Assembly (NCBI RefSeq): GCF_964355755.1
Contig: NC_092673.1
Coordinates: 11,043,001 to 11,107,000, forward strand
DNA: 64,000 nt
Reading direction: 5' to 3'
DNA from: Antedon mediterranea
Taxonomy: Eukaryota > Echinodermata > Crinoidea > Comatulida > Antedonidae
Below are positions 1 to 9,194 of the stretch, one piece after another. Position 1 is the first letter of the stretch; every line of letters starts with the position of its first letter. A program made the position numbers and the translations under genes. The notes below the pieces were generated by a model. It did not search any database and was not told the origin of the DNA. It was given only the letters and a program-made list of their open reading frames with translations.

Positions 1-334
1 GCTTTATTATTGGGGCTGAGCTAAGAAACTGTTTAAAACTAGAGCTGCAGGTCTTCAAAAAATTGCATTTTATACTTTGGAAACATCAGGCCTAGAGGCT
101 TAAAAAACGCAAGCGTAGACCTTTTTCAGTCGGGGAAATAAGTTTATTCCTCCCAAGTGTATGCGTGCGTACCACCATCTGGACTTCCGAGTGGTGAGAA
201 ATTCATGACATACAGGACATTGAAAATGTAATAACTTAGCTATAATGTTGGCTAAGCGAAAATGGCATGTTTTTTTGTTTAGAATGGATGAAAAATGTAT
301 TTTAGGTGCCCCACGGTAGAGAAGGTTACTTGTA
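1..334. other. Unassigned left-edge sequence
   Basis: No coding, RNA or repeat signal is recognisable before the repeat element that begins near 335. The small open frames starting around 295 run into that repeat. Confidence 0.4.
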
Positions 335-1445
335 AATTAAAAAATTGGTGCAACATACGAACAATTAACATAATTCGTTTTTGCTGTAGTGTAGCGTACG
401 TCGACGCCGTACACGACGTAACGGTCAGTAAACTTCGCCTGGAAAATAACTACAGTACACATTTTTGGTCCCTGGATGGAACATGATATCACGCGTCTCG
501 ACCCAACGTTGAACGATTCGTACAAAGGGATACCGCCAGACAAGTGCGAACCTAGCTATTGTTTAGTAGTAAGTTAGATCGCTGGCAATAATGGATGCAT
601 ATAAAGTGCATAATATCACTCTGACGTACTCTCACAGTCAATGAAACGTCGCGGTTTTCTAGGCGCTGAAGCTAGCTACGAAGTGAACGCGAACGCTTTT
701 TACTGTATATTATATTCCCCGACAAAAAGTACCCGTGTTCCCTTCGGTAACCGTCGGTAAACTTCGCCTGGAAAATAACTACATTACACATTTTGGTCCC
801 TGGATGGAACTTGATATCACGCGTCTCGACCCCCAACGTTGAACGATTCGTACAAAGGGATACCGCCAGACAAGTGCGAACCTAACTATTGTTTAGTAGT
901 AAGTTAGATCGCTGGCAATAATGAATGCATATAAAGTGCATAATATCACTCTGACGTACTCTCACGGTCAATGAAACGTCGCGGTTTTCTAGGCGCTGAA
1001 GCTAGCTACGAAGTGAACGCGAACGCTTTTTACTGTATATTATATTCCCCGACAAAAAGTACCCGTGTTCCCTTCGGTAACCGTCGGTAAACTTTGCCTG
1101 GAAAATAACTACATTACACATTTTGGTCCCTGGATGGAACTTGATATCATGCGTCTCGACCCCCAACGTTGAACGATTCGTACAAAGGGATACCGCCAGA
1201 CAAGTGCGAACCTAACTATTGTTTAGTAGTAAGTTAGATCGCTGGCAATAATGAATGCATATAAAGTGCATAATATCACTCTGACGTACTCTCACGGTCA
1301 ATGAAACGTCGCGGTTTTCTAGGCGCTGAAGCTAGCTACGAAGTGAACGCGAACGCTTTTTACTGTATATTAGTATTCCCCGACAAAAAGTATCCCCGAC
1401 GAGGGGGCTAGAGCCCCCGTAGCCCCCCCGCTGGCGCCACCACTG
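335..1445 (+). repeat. Dispersed element with three tandem 330-bp units and a GC-rich 3' end
   Basis: A block of about 330 bp containing GTAAACTTCGCCTGG, CCTGGATGGAAC and CGCTGGCAATAATG occurs three times. The GTAAAC anchor is at 428, 757 and 1087, so the spacings are 329 and 330. Units 2 and 3 are nearly identical and unit 1 slightly diverged. After the third unit comes a GC-rich terminus that includes a hairpin (GGGGGCT at 1403-1409, AGCCCCC at 1412-1418) and ends CCACCACTG. A single-unit relative with the same start and the same CCACCACTG end lies at about 44,041-44,563, so this is a dispersed family and the triplication is internal to this copy. No ORF is conserved. It could be a SINE-like or other non-autonomous element; the class is not determined. 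Confidence 0.8.
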
Positions 1446-3067
1446 CTGTAACATATATTGTAAACCAATCTATAAGTAAAAAAGTAGTTCCAAATGATAT
1501 GAAAACGGCGAAGGTTTTGCCTCTTCATAAGAAAGGTTCGAAAGATAATGTGAAGAACTACAGACCCATTAGTATTTTAAGTAGCATGTCTAAACTCTTT
1601 AGAAAGAGTGGTTTATGATCAACTCGAAAATTACTTGTTTGAAAATAACTTACTTTATGAATTTCAAAGTGGTTTTAGAAGAACTTTCTCTACCGACTCA
1701 ACCCTCATTCACTTAAACAATTTTATTAGAACACAGATTTCAAAAGGCAATTATGTTGGCATGGTCATGCTTGACCTGCAAAAAGCCTTCGATACAGTCG
1801 ACCATTCTATTCTGTGTAAAAAATTAGAAGCAATGCGGGTTCGGTCGGTAGAGTTCCAGTCTTATTTATATAATAGAAGACAGATTGTTTGTATCGATGG
1901 AAATTTTTCAAAACCCAAACTTTGTACACATGGAGTTCCACAAGGTAGCATATTAGGTCCGCTTCTGTTTGTATGTTACATTAATGATATGTTAATATGC
2001 ATTGAAAATGACTGTAAATTGTTATTATATGCTGATGATAGCGCAATGTTGGTGGCCCATCGTGACCCAGTATATATTTCCAATAAACTAGGGCATAATA
2101 TGGAAGTATGCAATAACTGGCTGGTTGAAAATAAATTATCTATGCACCCACAAAAAACGGAGTGCATCATTTTTGGATCCAAAAAGAAATTAAAGAATAT
2201 TGAACAATTTGAAGTCCTCTATGGACAGACCATCCATAGTTGTTGCAATTCCATAAAATACCTTGGTCTACAAATAGATAATTGTGTGTCTAATGAAGAA
2301 TATGTTAACAATATAATTAAAAAAGCAAATTCCAGATTAAACTTCATGTACAGACAGGCTAGCTGTTTGGACATGCAAAGTCGTAAGCTGTTATGCACGG
2401 CGTTAATCCAAAGTATTTTCGATTATGCTGTCTCGTCCTGGTATTGTGGTATCAGTACTGTCCTGAAAAATAAACTACAAGTAACACAAAACAAAATGGT
2501 GAAATTTATTCTCGATCTCGCCCCTAGGGCACATGTTGGTCAGGCCGAACTTGCCGTTACTGGATACCTGAAAATAAGCGATAGGGTTAAGTATATTAGA
2601 CTAATCTACGCTTTCAAAATATACCACGATATTGAAGCTCCATATCTTAATGAACATTTTATAAAAATTTCTGATCGGCACACTCATAGTACAAGGAAAT
2701 CCAATGTAAACTTTGTAATTCCAAATATTAAAGGCCAAGCCTCTAAAACATTTTATTATAATGCTATTAGAGACTGGAATGATCTACGTACCTTCCGATA
2801 TTAAGAGTATACACAAATTAATTGAATATAAACGTGCGTTAAAGGTTCACTTTGGTATTGTGCATTTACCATACTGATGATTGTATTTTGTATATGGATG
2901 TTTCTATTTATTGTATTAGTATGCATTTATAATGTACACATTATTATATAACTTGCTTGTTTAATGGACCCCATTGGAATTAAGCTGTTTCAGCTTTATG
3001 GGTCATCCTGGTATTTTTGTTGTGTTTCTTGAGTACCAAATAAAACAAACAAACAAACAAACAAACA
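1446..3067 (+). mobile_element. 5'-truncated LINE (non-LTR retrotransposon), reverse transcriptase domain
   Basis: Reverse transcriptase of a LINE that copies itself by target-primed reverse transcription. Reading starts in frame at about 1442 with VLPLHKKGS and NYRPISILSS. One extra A at 1601 then breaks the frame after SKLF. The remaining 398 codons (1608-2804) include LDLQKAFDTVDHSIL, GVPQGSILGPLLF and the intact catalytic box YADDSAML, followed by a thumb region with KYLGLQI and a C-terminal WNDLRTF. The endonuclease is missing, as expected for 5' truncation; the break coincides with the end of the preceding repeat. The 3' UTR runs to an AAATAAA-like end and a CAAA microsatellite tail at about 3040-3067, typical of CR1/Rex1-type elements. 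The clade assignment is an inference. Confidence 0.85.
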
Positions 3068-3073
3068 TAACAA

Positions 3074-3429
3074 TTATGCTACCAAATATTCATTTTTTGT
3101 ATAAAAGTATAAATCAACATTTTCCATACAATTAGCTTCATAATTAACAATTTTCAATACAAGTTGGGTAGCAATGGGTAGCCTATTGTGTATGGTTTCA
3201 TTTGATACCATACAGTTTGTCCATTGACATTTTAAGGAATAATTTAACCCAAAAATGTGTTTTTTTATATTCGGAAAGGCTGCAGGCATACTGGAAAGCC
3301 TTCTCTAAAAGTTCATCTTTATTACCTTAAAAAGGATATAAATTTCTCACTACAATTACTATTATACCCAGAAGATTTATTCATGTGAAAGGCCACAAAA
3401 GGTCTGATGGGCTGATTATGTAGATATAT
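3074..3429. other. Unassigned spacer between two LINE fragments
   Basis: AT-rich with no supported ORF. The phrase GTGAAAGGCCACAAAAGG near 3387 resembles GTGAAAAGCCACACGG near 4720, a minor dispersed motif. Confidence 0.35.
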
Positions 3430-4619
3430 AAGAGGCATCGTTCTAATCTGGTTTAGAAATTATTTAAGTGGCCGCAAACAATATGTTTATGCCAATGACA
3501 GCTCATCATCTTTAAAAAACACCAATATAGGGGTGCCACAGGGCTCTGTTTTAGGACCACTTTTGTTTTTGATCTACATCAATGATATAAGTCGAGCAAG
3601 TAGTAAAATAGATATAATCAGTTTTGCCGACGACACAACTTGTATAACAAGGGGAGATGACCCTACAATGTTAAACAATATTATTAATATCGAACTAGAA
3701 AAAAATAAACGTATGGCTTAAGGCAAATAAGCTGTTATTGAATGTCAGCAAAACAACTACGTTGTTTTTAGAACTACCCAAAAGTACATTGACAAAAACC
3801 AGTTTGAAATAAAAAAAAAGTGTAATTTTAAACAAAAATCTTAACTGGAAACATCACATACAGCTTATTAGGAAAAAAATGTCTAGGGCAACTGGTATAC
3901 TTTTAAAAGTAAGAGAATTCTTTCCTCATAAAGTCCGTATTAGTTTGTATAACACCTTAGTATTACCTCGCCTTCAGTATGGTAACTTAATATGGGGAAA
4001 TACATACAAGAGCATGTTAGAAGCAATACTAAAACTCCAAAAGAGAGCTGTAAAATGCATTACCTTCCCTAAACTCAGACAAGCCTCAGAGCCACTGTTT
4101 AAGAAACTAAAAATATTAAACGTTTATGATATTCACAAAGTAAACGTCATAGGATTTATGACAAACATAAAATTTAATGAATTACCACATCATATTTTAA
4201 ATATTTTTAATAACTGTGACACTATTAGGCCTACTCATAACCTCAGAACAGAAACTGAATTCGAAATTCCCTTCACAAGACTAACTTGCAGTCAACAGTT
4301 TATACACATATATGGACCAAAATTGTGGAAAGAATTCACTTATAATGGTGATAATAAACCGGTTATTTTAAAGAAACAAAATGAATGTATAAAAAAACAG
4401 GTCAAAAAATACTTTTTATCACTATATGCTGATTAACACCTTTGTTTATGGGAAATGACTGTTTTATCTAAGTTATACAGTACTTTACTTATATTGTTCT
4501 TATGTAAAAGGGTCCTACAAAAAAACGAACCTTTTTTATGCAGGATCCTTGTTATCAGTTGTATTGCAATTATGACGTAATTGATGACTAAATAAATATG
4601 GAATAAATGAAATGAAATA
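3430..4619 (+). mobile_element. Degenerate LINE reverse-transcriptase fragment
   Basis: Translation from 3434 gives WFRNYLSGRKQYV, GVPQGSVLGPLLFLIYIND and FADDTTCI, so the RT palm with its Asp pair is preserved. The frame breaks near 3705, with VWLKANKLLLNVSKT continuing in the next frame, and is interrupted again near 3810. It resumes at 3879-4436 as a 185-codon thumb/C-terminal stretch (NTLVLPRLQYGNLIWG, LQKRAVKCIT, YGPKLWKEF). The 3' end has AATAAAT words and a TGAAA-rich tail around 4590-4619. The head is missing. It belongs to the same broad CR1/Rex-like type as the element just upstream but is a different subfamily. It is non-functional as it stands. Confidence 0.82.
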
Positions 4620-5037
4620 TATGGCCAAGATTCAATAATCAGTATTGCTGCCGGGTCCTATCCTGTAAATTTACCCTGGGGACACCAAATAAGAGGGGTA
4701 AAAAATGGATTTAATCATGTGAAAAGCCACACGGATAAAAGTTGTTCGACATTGTTTCCATATGTGTATACAATGTTAAAACAACAATGACAGCCTACAA
4801 GATTTAATCTAACGAAGAGCCACACGGCCAAGTCCTTTTTTATTGGAACTGTTACGTCATGGGATAGACGAAAATACTCATGACAGCAACTTTATCCTGT
4901 AAGTTGCCCCAGACAGTAGCCCAGAAAGTAGTAATAAGTAGTAACAGAAAAACACACAAAGAAGCATACAAAGGGATGGTGAGGTACGTTGAAAATGGAA
5001 TAATTTGTAAACGTATTACCAAAATATGCCTGTAAAA
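4620..5037. other. Unassigned spacer
   Basis: No ORF or RNA is supported. It contains two weakly similar phrases, AAAAGCCACACGG near 4723 and AGAGCCACACGG near 4817, probably remnants of an older repeat. Confidence 0.35.
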
Positions 5038-5528
5038 TCATGGATTTGTACAAAGAACAGTATAAGGCAGTCGGAGGTACTGACGATGATATTCGTTCCT
5101 ATGCTTGTCAGCCATTGTTACTAAATTAATGACCACATTTAGAGATAGATTAAATATTAGCAAAGACTCAAACAAGGCTGGAAACTGTTTATACCCTGAA
5201 GACATGAGCGTCAATGAAGCTAAATCACGGTTAAAAGACCTCAATGAAAATGATGAAACAATTCAATGTGCGGCTTTTTGCGCTTCGGTCAGAAATCCTG
5301 AAAATGAAAAAAAAAAAAAAAATTCCTTCACCGACATCTATTCACACAATGAAACAATGTTCACCACACGTACCACCTCTGACTAAATTGTTTTATCAAA
5401 CATTGTTATGTGGATTATCTCCTAATCCCGGTGATGCGGCACTGAGTAAAACGCAATCACTGTTATTGGATGCTGTTTTTGCAACTTCACGAGGTACTGT
5501 CAGGCCCTGGAAGAACAACTTCATCTGA
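5038..5528 (+). pseudogene. Middle fragment of an uncharacterised multicopy protein family
   Basis: The reading starts at MDLYKEQYKAVGGTDDDIR (frame from 5041). It shifts near 5105 into IVTKLMTTFRDRLNIS and continues to about 5307. A run of 16 A at 5307-5322 causes another frame change, after which it reads IPSPTSIHTMKQCSP, LFYQTLLCGLSP and TRGTVRPWK to a stop at 5526-5528. I recall very similar middle sections in large unnamed hypothetical proteins that are abundant in invertebrate genomes such as corals and amphioxus. The long minus-strand locus at 22,890-25,746 appears to be another member of that family and lacks this section. The function is unknown. The frameshifts and the absence of both ends make this a dead fragment. 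The family link is from memory and moderately certain. Confidence 0.5.
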
Positions 5529-6476
5529 TTTCTTAATATTGTTTCCTATTATCTTTTTGGCAGATTTACTTATTCTTTTTACTTTTTTCTATAGGGGTTC
5601 TTAGCACTAGAATCATTCATTTGATTGATTGATAAAAGCATCAGATTTGGCATACATGTTGTATGGATGGTACTTAAAAAGATTAGGGGCAGACTGAGAC
5701 CCCATCCAATTTTTCGCTTTTTATGATCCGCCATTTTGAAAAACAAGATGGCCGACAATTTTCAAATATGGTGATGTATGGTATCATTGGAAAGGCAATT
5801 ATACACTGATCAAATAATTGCATTACACTTGTACTAATAGATTAATATTTATAGAGATATCATACAATAAAACAATACATGTGACCTTAAAAAGTGACAT
5901 TTTAAAACTTTCCAAAATATTGTTGTGTTTGGTATCATTTTAAAGCCCATTTCAAGCCCTTTTAACAAAAAAAATGACTTATTGTATGAGTTGAGTTTTT
6001 TTATAATTTACCGATTCAACATTTACAATTTCCACTATTACACATATTTTACAGCCACAATGAATGTTTAATGCCTCTACTACAGAAGCCCATTATGGGT
6101 GCCATCTTCATTTCAAAAGCAATACAGTACTAATTTAGAGGAATGTTTTGTGTAAAGAAATAATATTTCCTAGCAATGCTTGTATTTTATTCAATAGGCC
6201 TTTTTTATTTACTTCATCACACCTCCTTTAGGGGCATATATTATGCACCCATTTACATACGATTTTATCAACGATTTTACAGGAAAAGGTGGTACAAATC
6301 AACATTAAAAATCGTCTAGAAAAATAAATTTTCATGCCAAATCTGGGGCCTTTATCAAAAAGTGAACGATTGACCTGTTTTTTTGTGCTAAGAAAACCCC
6401 TACTATTGAGTTTATTGGTTGGGAAAAGAAATAAATATAACTTTGTTTATTAGTGTTTTAACTTTTTGTTTAACAG
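5529..6476. other. Unassigned AT-rich sequence with CCATTTTG/AAGATGGCC motifs
   Basis: No ORF is supported. Around 5,720-5,750 a GCCATTTTG and an AAGATGGCC face each other. This style of motif recurs at 16,020-16,340, 27,780 and 56,690, so the stretch is probably an old dispersed repeat. The last 40 bases before 6477 form a pyrimidine-rich splice acceptor. Confidence 0.35.
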
Positions 6477-6728
6477 TTTGAAGTGTGCCCTAAAAGACAA
6501 TGTATATCGACACCAGGTGTAAGAATGGATCTGTTTCAGCGGGACTCCAGCCAAGTTCTTGTTACAGACTTCTTTGGTAATGTACGTAACATAGAAATCA
6601 CAACAAATAAAGTGTGTCTACTTGGTGTGACAGTTGCTGATGAAGTTGACAGTAATATCGACAAAAGCAAAAATACAACTGAAATATTTTTGTATCCTGA
6701 ACTATTTCCTAAGAGTTATGATACTAAA
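6477..6728 (+). CDS. Putative internal exon of an unrecognised host gene
   Basis: An open stretch of 84 codons sits between a good acceptor (pyrimidine-rich tract then TTTAACAG at 6469-6476) and a donor AAA/GTGAGT at 6728/6729. The peptide includes CPKRQCIST, GVRMDLFQRDSSQVLV, DFFGNVRNIEITT and TTEIFLYPELFPKS. It does not look like a reverse transcriptase or transposase that I know. It joins in phase to the exon at 6,989-7,090. Upstream exons are not visible; the preceding kilobases are transposon-derived, so they may lie outside the window or be lost. It could also be a chance ORF, but the paired splice signals argue for a real exon. Confidence 0.45.
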
Positions 6729-6988
6729 GTGAGTAATTTTGTCAATGTTTTTTTCATTATACAATATGTCCTTGTATTTTTATGAATTTGGGTTCACCAC
6801 AAACTAAAAAATAACATCCTTATCAAACTCAACCATAATACATTACCATTTCAGAATGTATTATATCACTAGATATATCACTACTACGGTATATAAAATA
6901 AAAGTAATCATCATGTTAATGCCTGGATCTCACCAGGATGTTACCTAAAATAATGATTGAAGATTATGTTCATTTTTGTTTCTTACAG

Positions 6989-7090
6989 AAAAAAGAAAAA
7001 CAACTACCTGTGCATCAGTCATTTGTTTTATCATGCAGTGTTTTTCTTATGCTATCTGGTGTCACATTTTTAACAAATCAAGTTTCTTGA
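6989..7090 (+). CDS. Putative terminal exon of the same gene, hydrophobic C-terminus
   Basis: The acceptor TTTGTTTCTTACAG ends at 6988. Reading in the phase left by the exon at 6477-6728 gives 33 residues and a TGA at 7088-7090. It starts KKEKQLPVHQ and ends in a hydrophobic run (SFVLSCSVFLMLSGVTFL) followed by TNQVS. A basic/polar stretch followed by about 18 apolar residues at the extreme C-terminus suits a tail anchor or a GPI-attachment signal, which would put the product in the secretory pathway. This is inference only. It overlaps the end of a minus-strand ORF at 7078-7485 by 13 bases. Confidence 0.42.
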   Translation, partial: KKEKQLPVHQSFVLSCSVFLMLSGVTFLTNQVS

Positions 7091-7485
7091 CGATAAAACT
7101 CATTGTCACATATATATGATTGCAATGGGTTTGGTGTGTTGTACGTATGCTCAAGACATTTTATTTTTGTAGATATGTTTCTGAACATGCTCAAAATGAA
7201 TTTCTGACTGTTTGGATTGCTTGTGCAATCCAAACACACACTTTGTTTGTGGAAAACCCTGTCATGTGGCTTGTTGATTTGTCCATAATTGTTGCATTTT
7301 GCTGGGGATTCCCTATCACTTAAGTATTTCCGTAGTACCCTATTTATCTTCATTTCCCTACGTAATGTATTGGGCCGAATTTCCTTAGTAATTACGGACG
7401 TTCCAAACTTTGAAATAATAGTGTTTAATTGCTTCTTTCTGCAAATTTCGATCATATTTTCTTTTCTAGAGTGCAGTTTAAGCAT
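7078..7485 (-). CDS. Unrecognised 135-codon ORF
   Basis: Open frame beginning MLKLHSRKENMIEICRKKQ. It is rich in Lys, Arg and Asn, with a CLDC motif and RREMKINRVLRKYL in the middle. It lies 200 bases downstream, on the same strand, of a Penelope-like fragment and may derive from that mobile element, but I do not recognise a domain. The composition is similar to its AT-rich surroundings, so chance is possible. Confidence 0.2.
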   Translation of the reverse strand: MLKLHSRKENMIEICRKKQLNTIISKFGTSVITKEIRPNTLRREMKINRVLRKYLSDRESPAKCNNYGQINKPHDRVFHKQSVCLDCTSNPNSQKFILSMFRNISTKIKCLEHTYNTPNPLQSYICDNEFYRQET

Positions 7486-7689
7486 TTAATTAATTAGCCC
7501 CTCCTACTGAGTTAGATATAAAACAATTTAGCTTTGATGGAATCAGATTGTTTATTGAGTGTAGATTTTATCTCTTTGATCCACAACATCTCCTTAATTA
7601 GGCAATCAAACTTATCACTCTAAAGTATTCTAAGATATCACCAGTTATGCCATGTTATTTTAGGTGGTCGCCTAATACTTTTGTTATGT

Positions 7690-8200
7690 TCATATGCATT
7701 TGTAAAGGTGTCGGCAAGTGTAACCGACATAGTTTGTATCACACAAACCACATTGAAATTTTGAATTAATGATTCTGGGTTTCATTTCTTTTGGTTTTAA
7801 GGTGTCGCCTATCTTACGACTAGTAAATACTGTTAAAATATCATTTTCAATCTTCGCACTAAGTTGTTTAAGTTTGATCTTTCTACGGTAGTACAATCCT
7901 AATAGGCTGGGGAGATTCATCAGTTAGCATATCACACAAGTATTAATGCATTGCTTGAAAACATTAGCAATATTACTAACAAGATCTAAAGGTTAATTCA
8001 ACTTTTGAAAAACCTTTGTTACATTATCAACCTCTGCTAGGAAAATGTCATGCGTAGATGATAATTTGTAGGCCCTATTAAGCATTGTGTGAATTAGATT
8101 ACGTTTATGTTTGATATCCACATGGCTATCATAATGTAATAATAAGTCTTTATTAGTGGATTACTTTGGTATCAAGAGTACATCGTTTTTTAGATAGTCA
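7690..8200 (-). mobile_element. Penelope-like retroelement fragment (RT C-terminus and start of GIY-YIG region)
   Basis: On the minus strand the reading from about 8,200 gives DLLLHYDSHVDIKHKRNLI, HTMLNRAYKLSS and EVDNVTKVFQKLN, then a stop near 7,993. A continuing frame at 7920-7690 reads FTSRKIGDTLKPKEMK, CGLCDTNYVGYTCRHLYKCI. The last part matches the linker of Penelope-like elements: a Cys-pair motif immediately followed by the (Y/V)GYT..HL signature that begins the GIY-YIG endonuclease. The RT core and the rest of the nuclease are missing. Stops and shifts make it inactive. The family assignment comes from recognising this signature. Confidence 0.7.
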
Positions 8201-8856
8201 TACCTAAGAAATTAATTAATTATCTCTAGCAATTTCCAACTTGGGCAATTACCCCTTAAAATAGTCCTGCGACCGTCCCTCAGTAAACAAAAGTTAACAC
8301 TACTCGACAACTACTACTGTAGGCCAAACTATTCAGTCTAGCCTATCTAATGTTAGCAAAAGAGTTTTATTAAATTAGGTTAGAAAAGGTAAATTTTAAT
8401 ACTACATATTAAATAATATTTACAGTATGAGACAACCCAGGCCTCCTACATACATACATATTATCAAGTTCAAAAAACATTTATTTGTTCAACAATGGCA
8501 TATTTTTTAACAGTATAATATATAAGTGTTTATTTAAATGAAAACATGGTACTAGATCAATTTCACAGTACATAAAAATCACAATTATGTCACATTTTCA
8601 TTACGCAATAAATATGTTTCTTGATCACTGTGTGTTTTTTTTTATTGCATCTCTATGTCAACAACAATTACATATTTCTATAATCATGTAGGCAATACTT
8701 TGTACGTCAAGCGACATCTAAAAGAACTTGTTTTTAACAAGAACCTTCACCTAATCTCACAATGTGTATGGCCAACACAGTGCTGGCAGACTAGTCGCTA
8801 CATGCATATTGAGATTTTTATAGACATGTTTAATAAATGGTATTCCTGGTTCATTA
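8201..8856. other. Unassigned AT-rich sequence
   Basis: No supported ORF or repeat boundary. Small open frames exist but have no recognisable content. Confidence 0.35.
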
Positions 8857-9194
8857 GGGAGTTTTCGCAACCTTACGAATACAATAACGAAAACGGATAC
8901 TTTTGAGCTGATCCCCATTTCATATTCATAAAGCGTATTCGTGTTGACGAATATCACCAGTCATATTTGTGACTACAAAACAAGTATAGTTTTTGATTAT
9001 AATATAATTATACTTTTATTGAAAGTAATTTACTAAAGTAATTTACTAAAAGGCCAGGTCAATTTTGATAAATAGAAGGGATGGCGCCCTCAATATTTCG
9101 TTGTCATGCGAAACAGATTTTTACTGGCTTACGAAAAACGAATATGTGTGTGTGACGTGTTCGTTATCGTATTCGTAAGATTGCGAAAACTCCC
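8857..9194. mobile_element. MITE with GGGAGTTTTCGCAA termini and TA target duplication
   Basis: The left end GGGAGTTTTCGCAACCTTAC is inverted at the right end (GATTGCGAAAACTCCC, ending 9194), with about 38 bp of imperfect terminal inverted repeat including the CGTTATCGTATTCGTAA segment. Flanking TA is present at 8855-8856 and 9195-9196, which points to a Tc1/mariner-type origin. It is 338 bp with no ORF. A second, longer relative is at 37,258-37,746 in the opposite orientation and shares the internal GACGAATATCACCAGTCATA and GGGCGCC blocks. Confidence 0.82.

Noticed and set aside
295-543. Overlapping open frames on both strands near 300-540
   Set aside because: They lie in the 330-bp repeat family, have no recognisable domain, and are not preserved in the other units.
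7120-7489. Plus-strand open frames at 7,120-7,323 and 7,289-7,489
   Set aside because: They are opposite-strand shadows of the minus-strand ORF at 7,078-7,485 and are hydrophobic by composition only.
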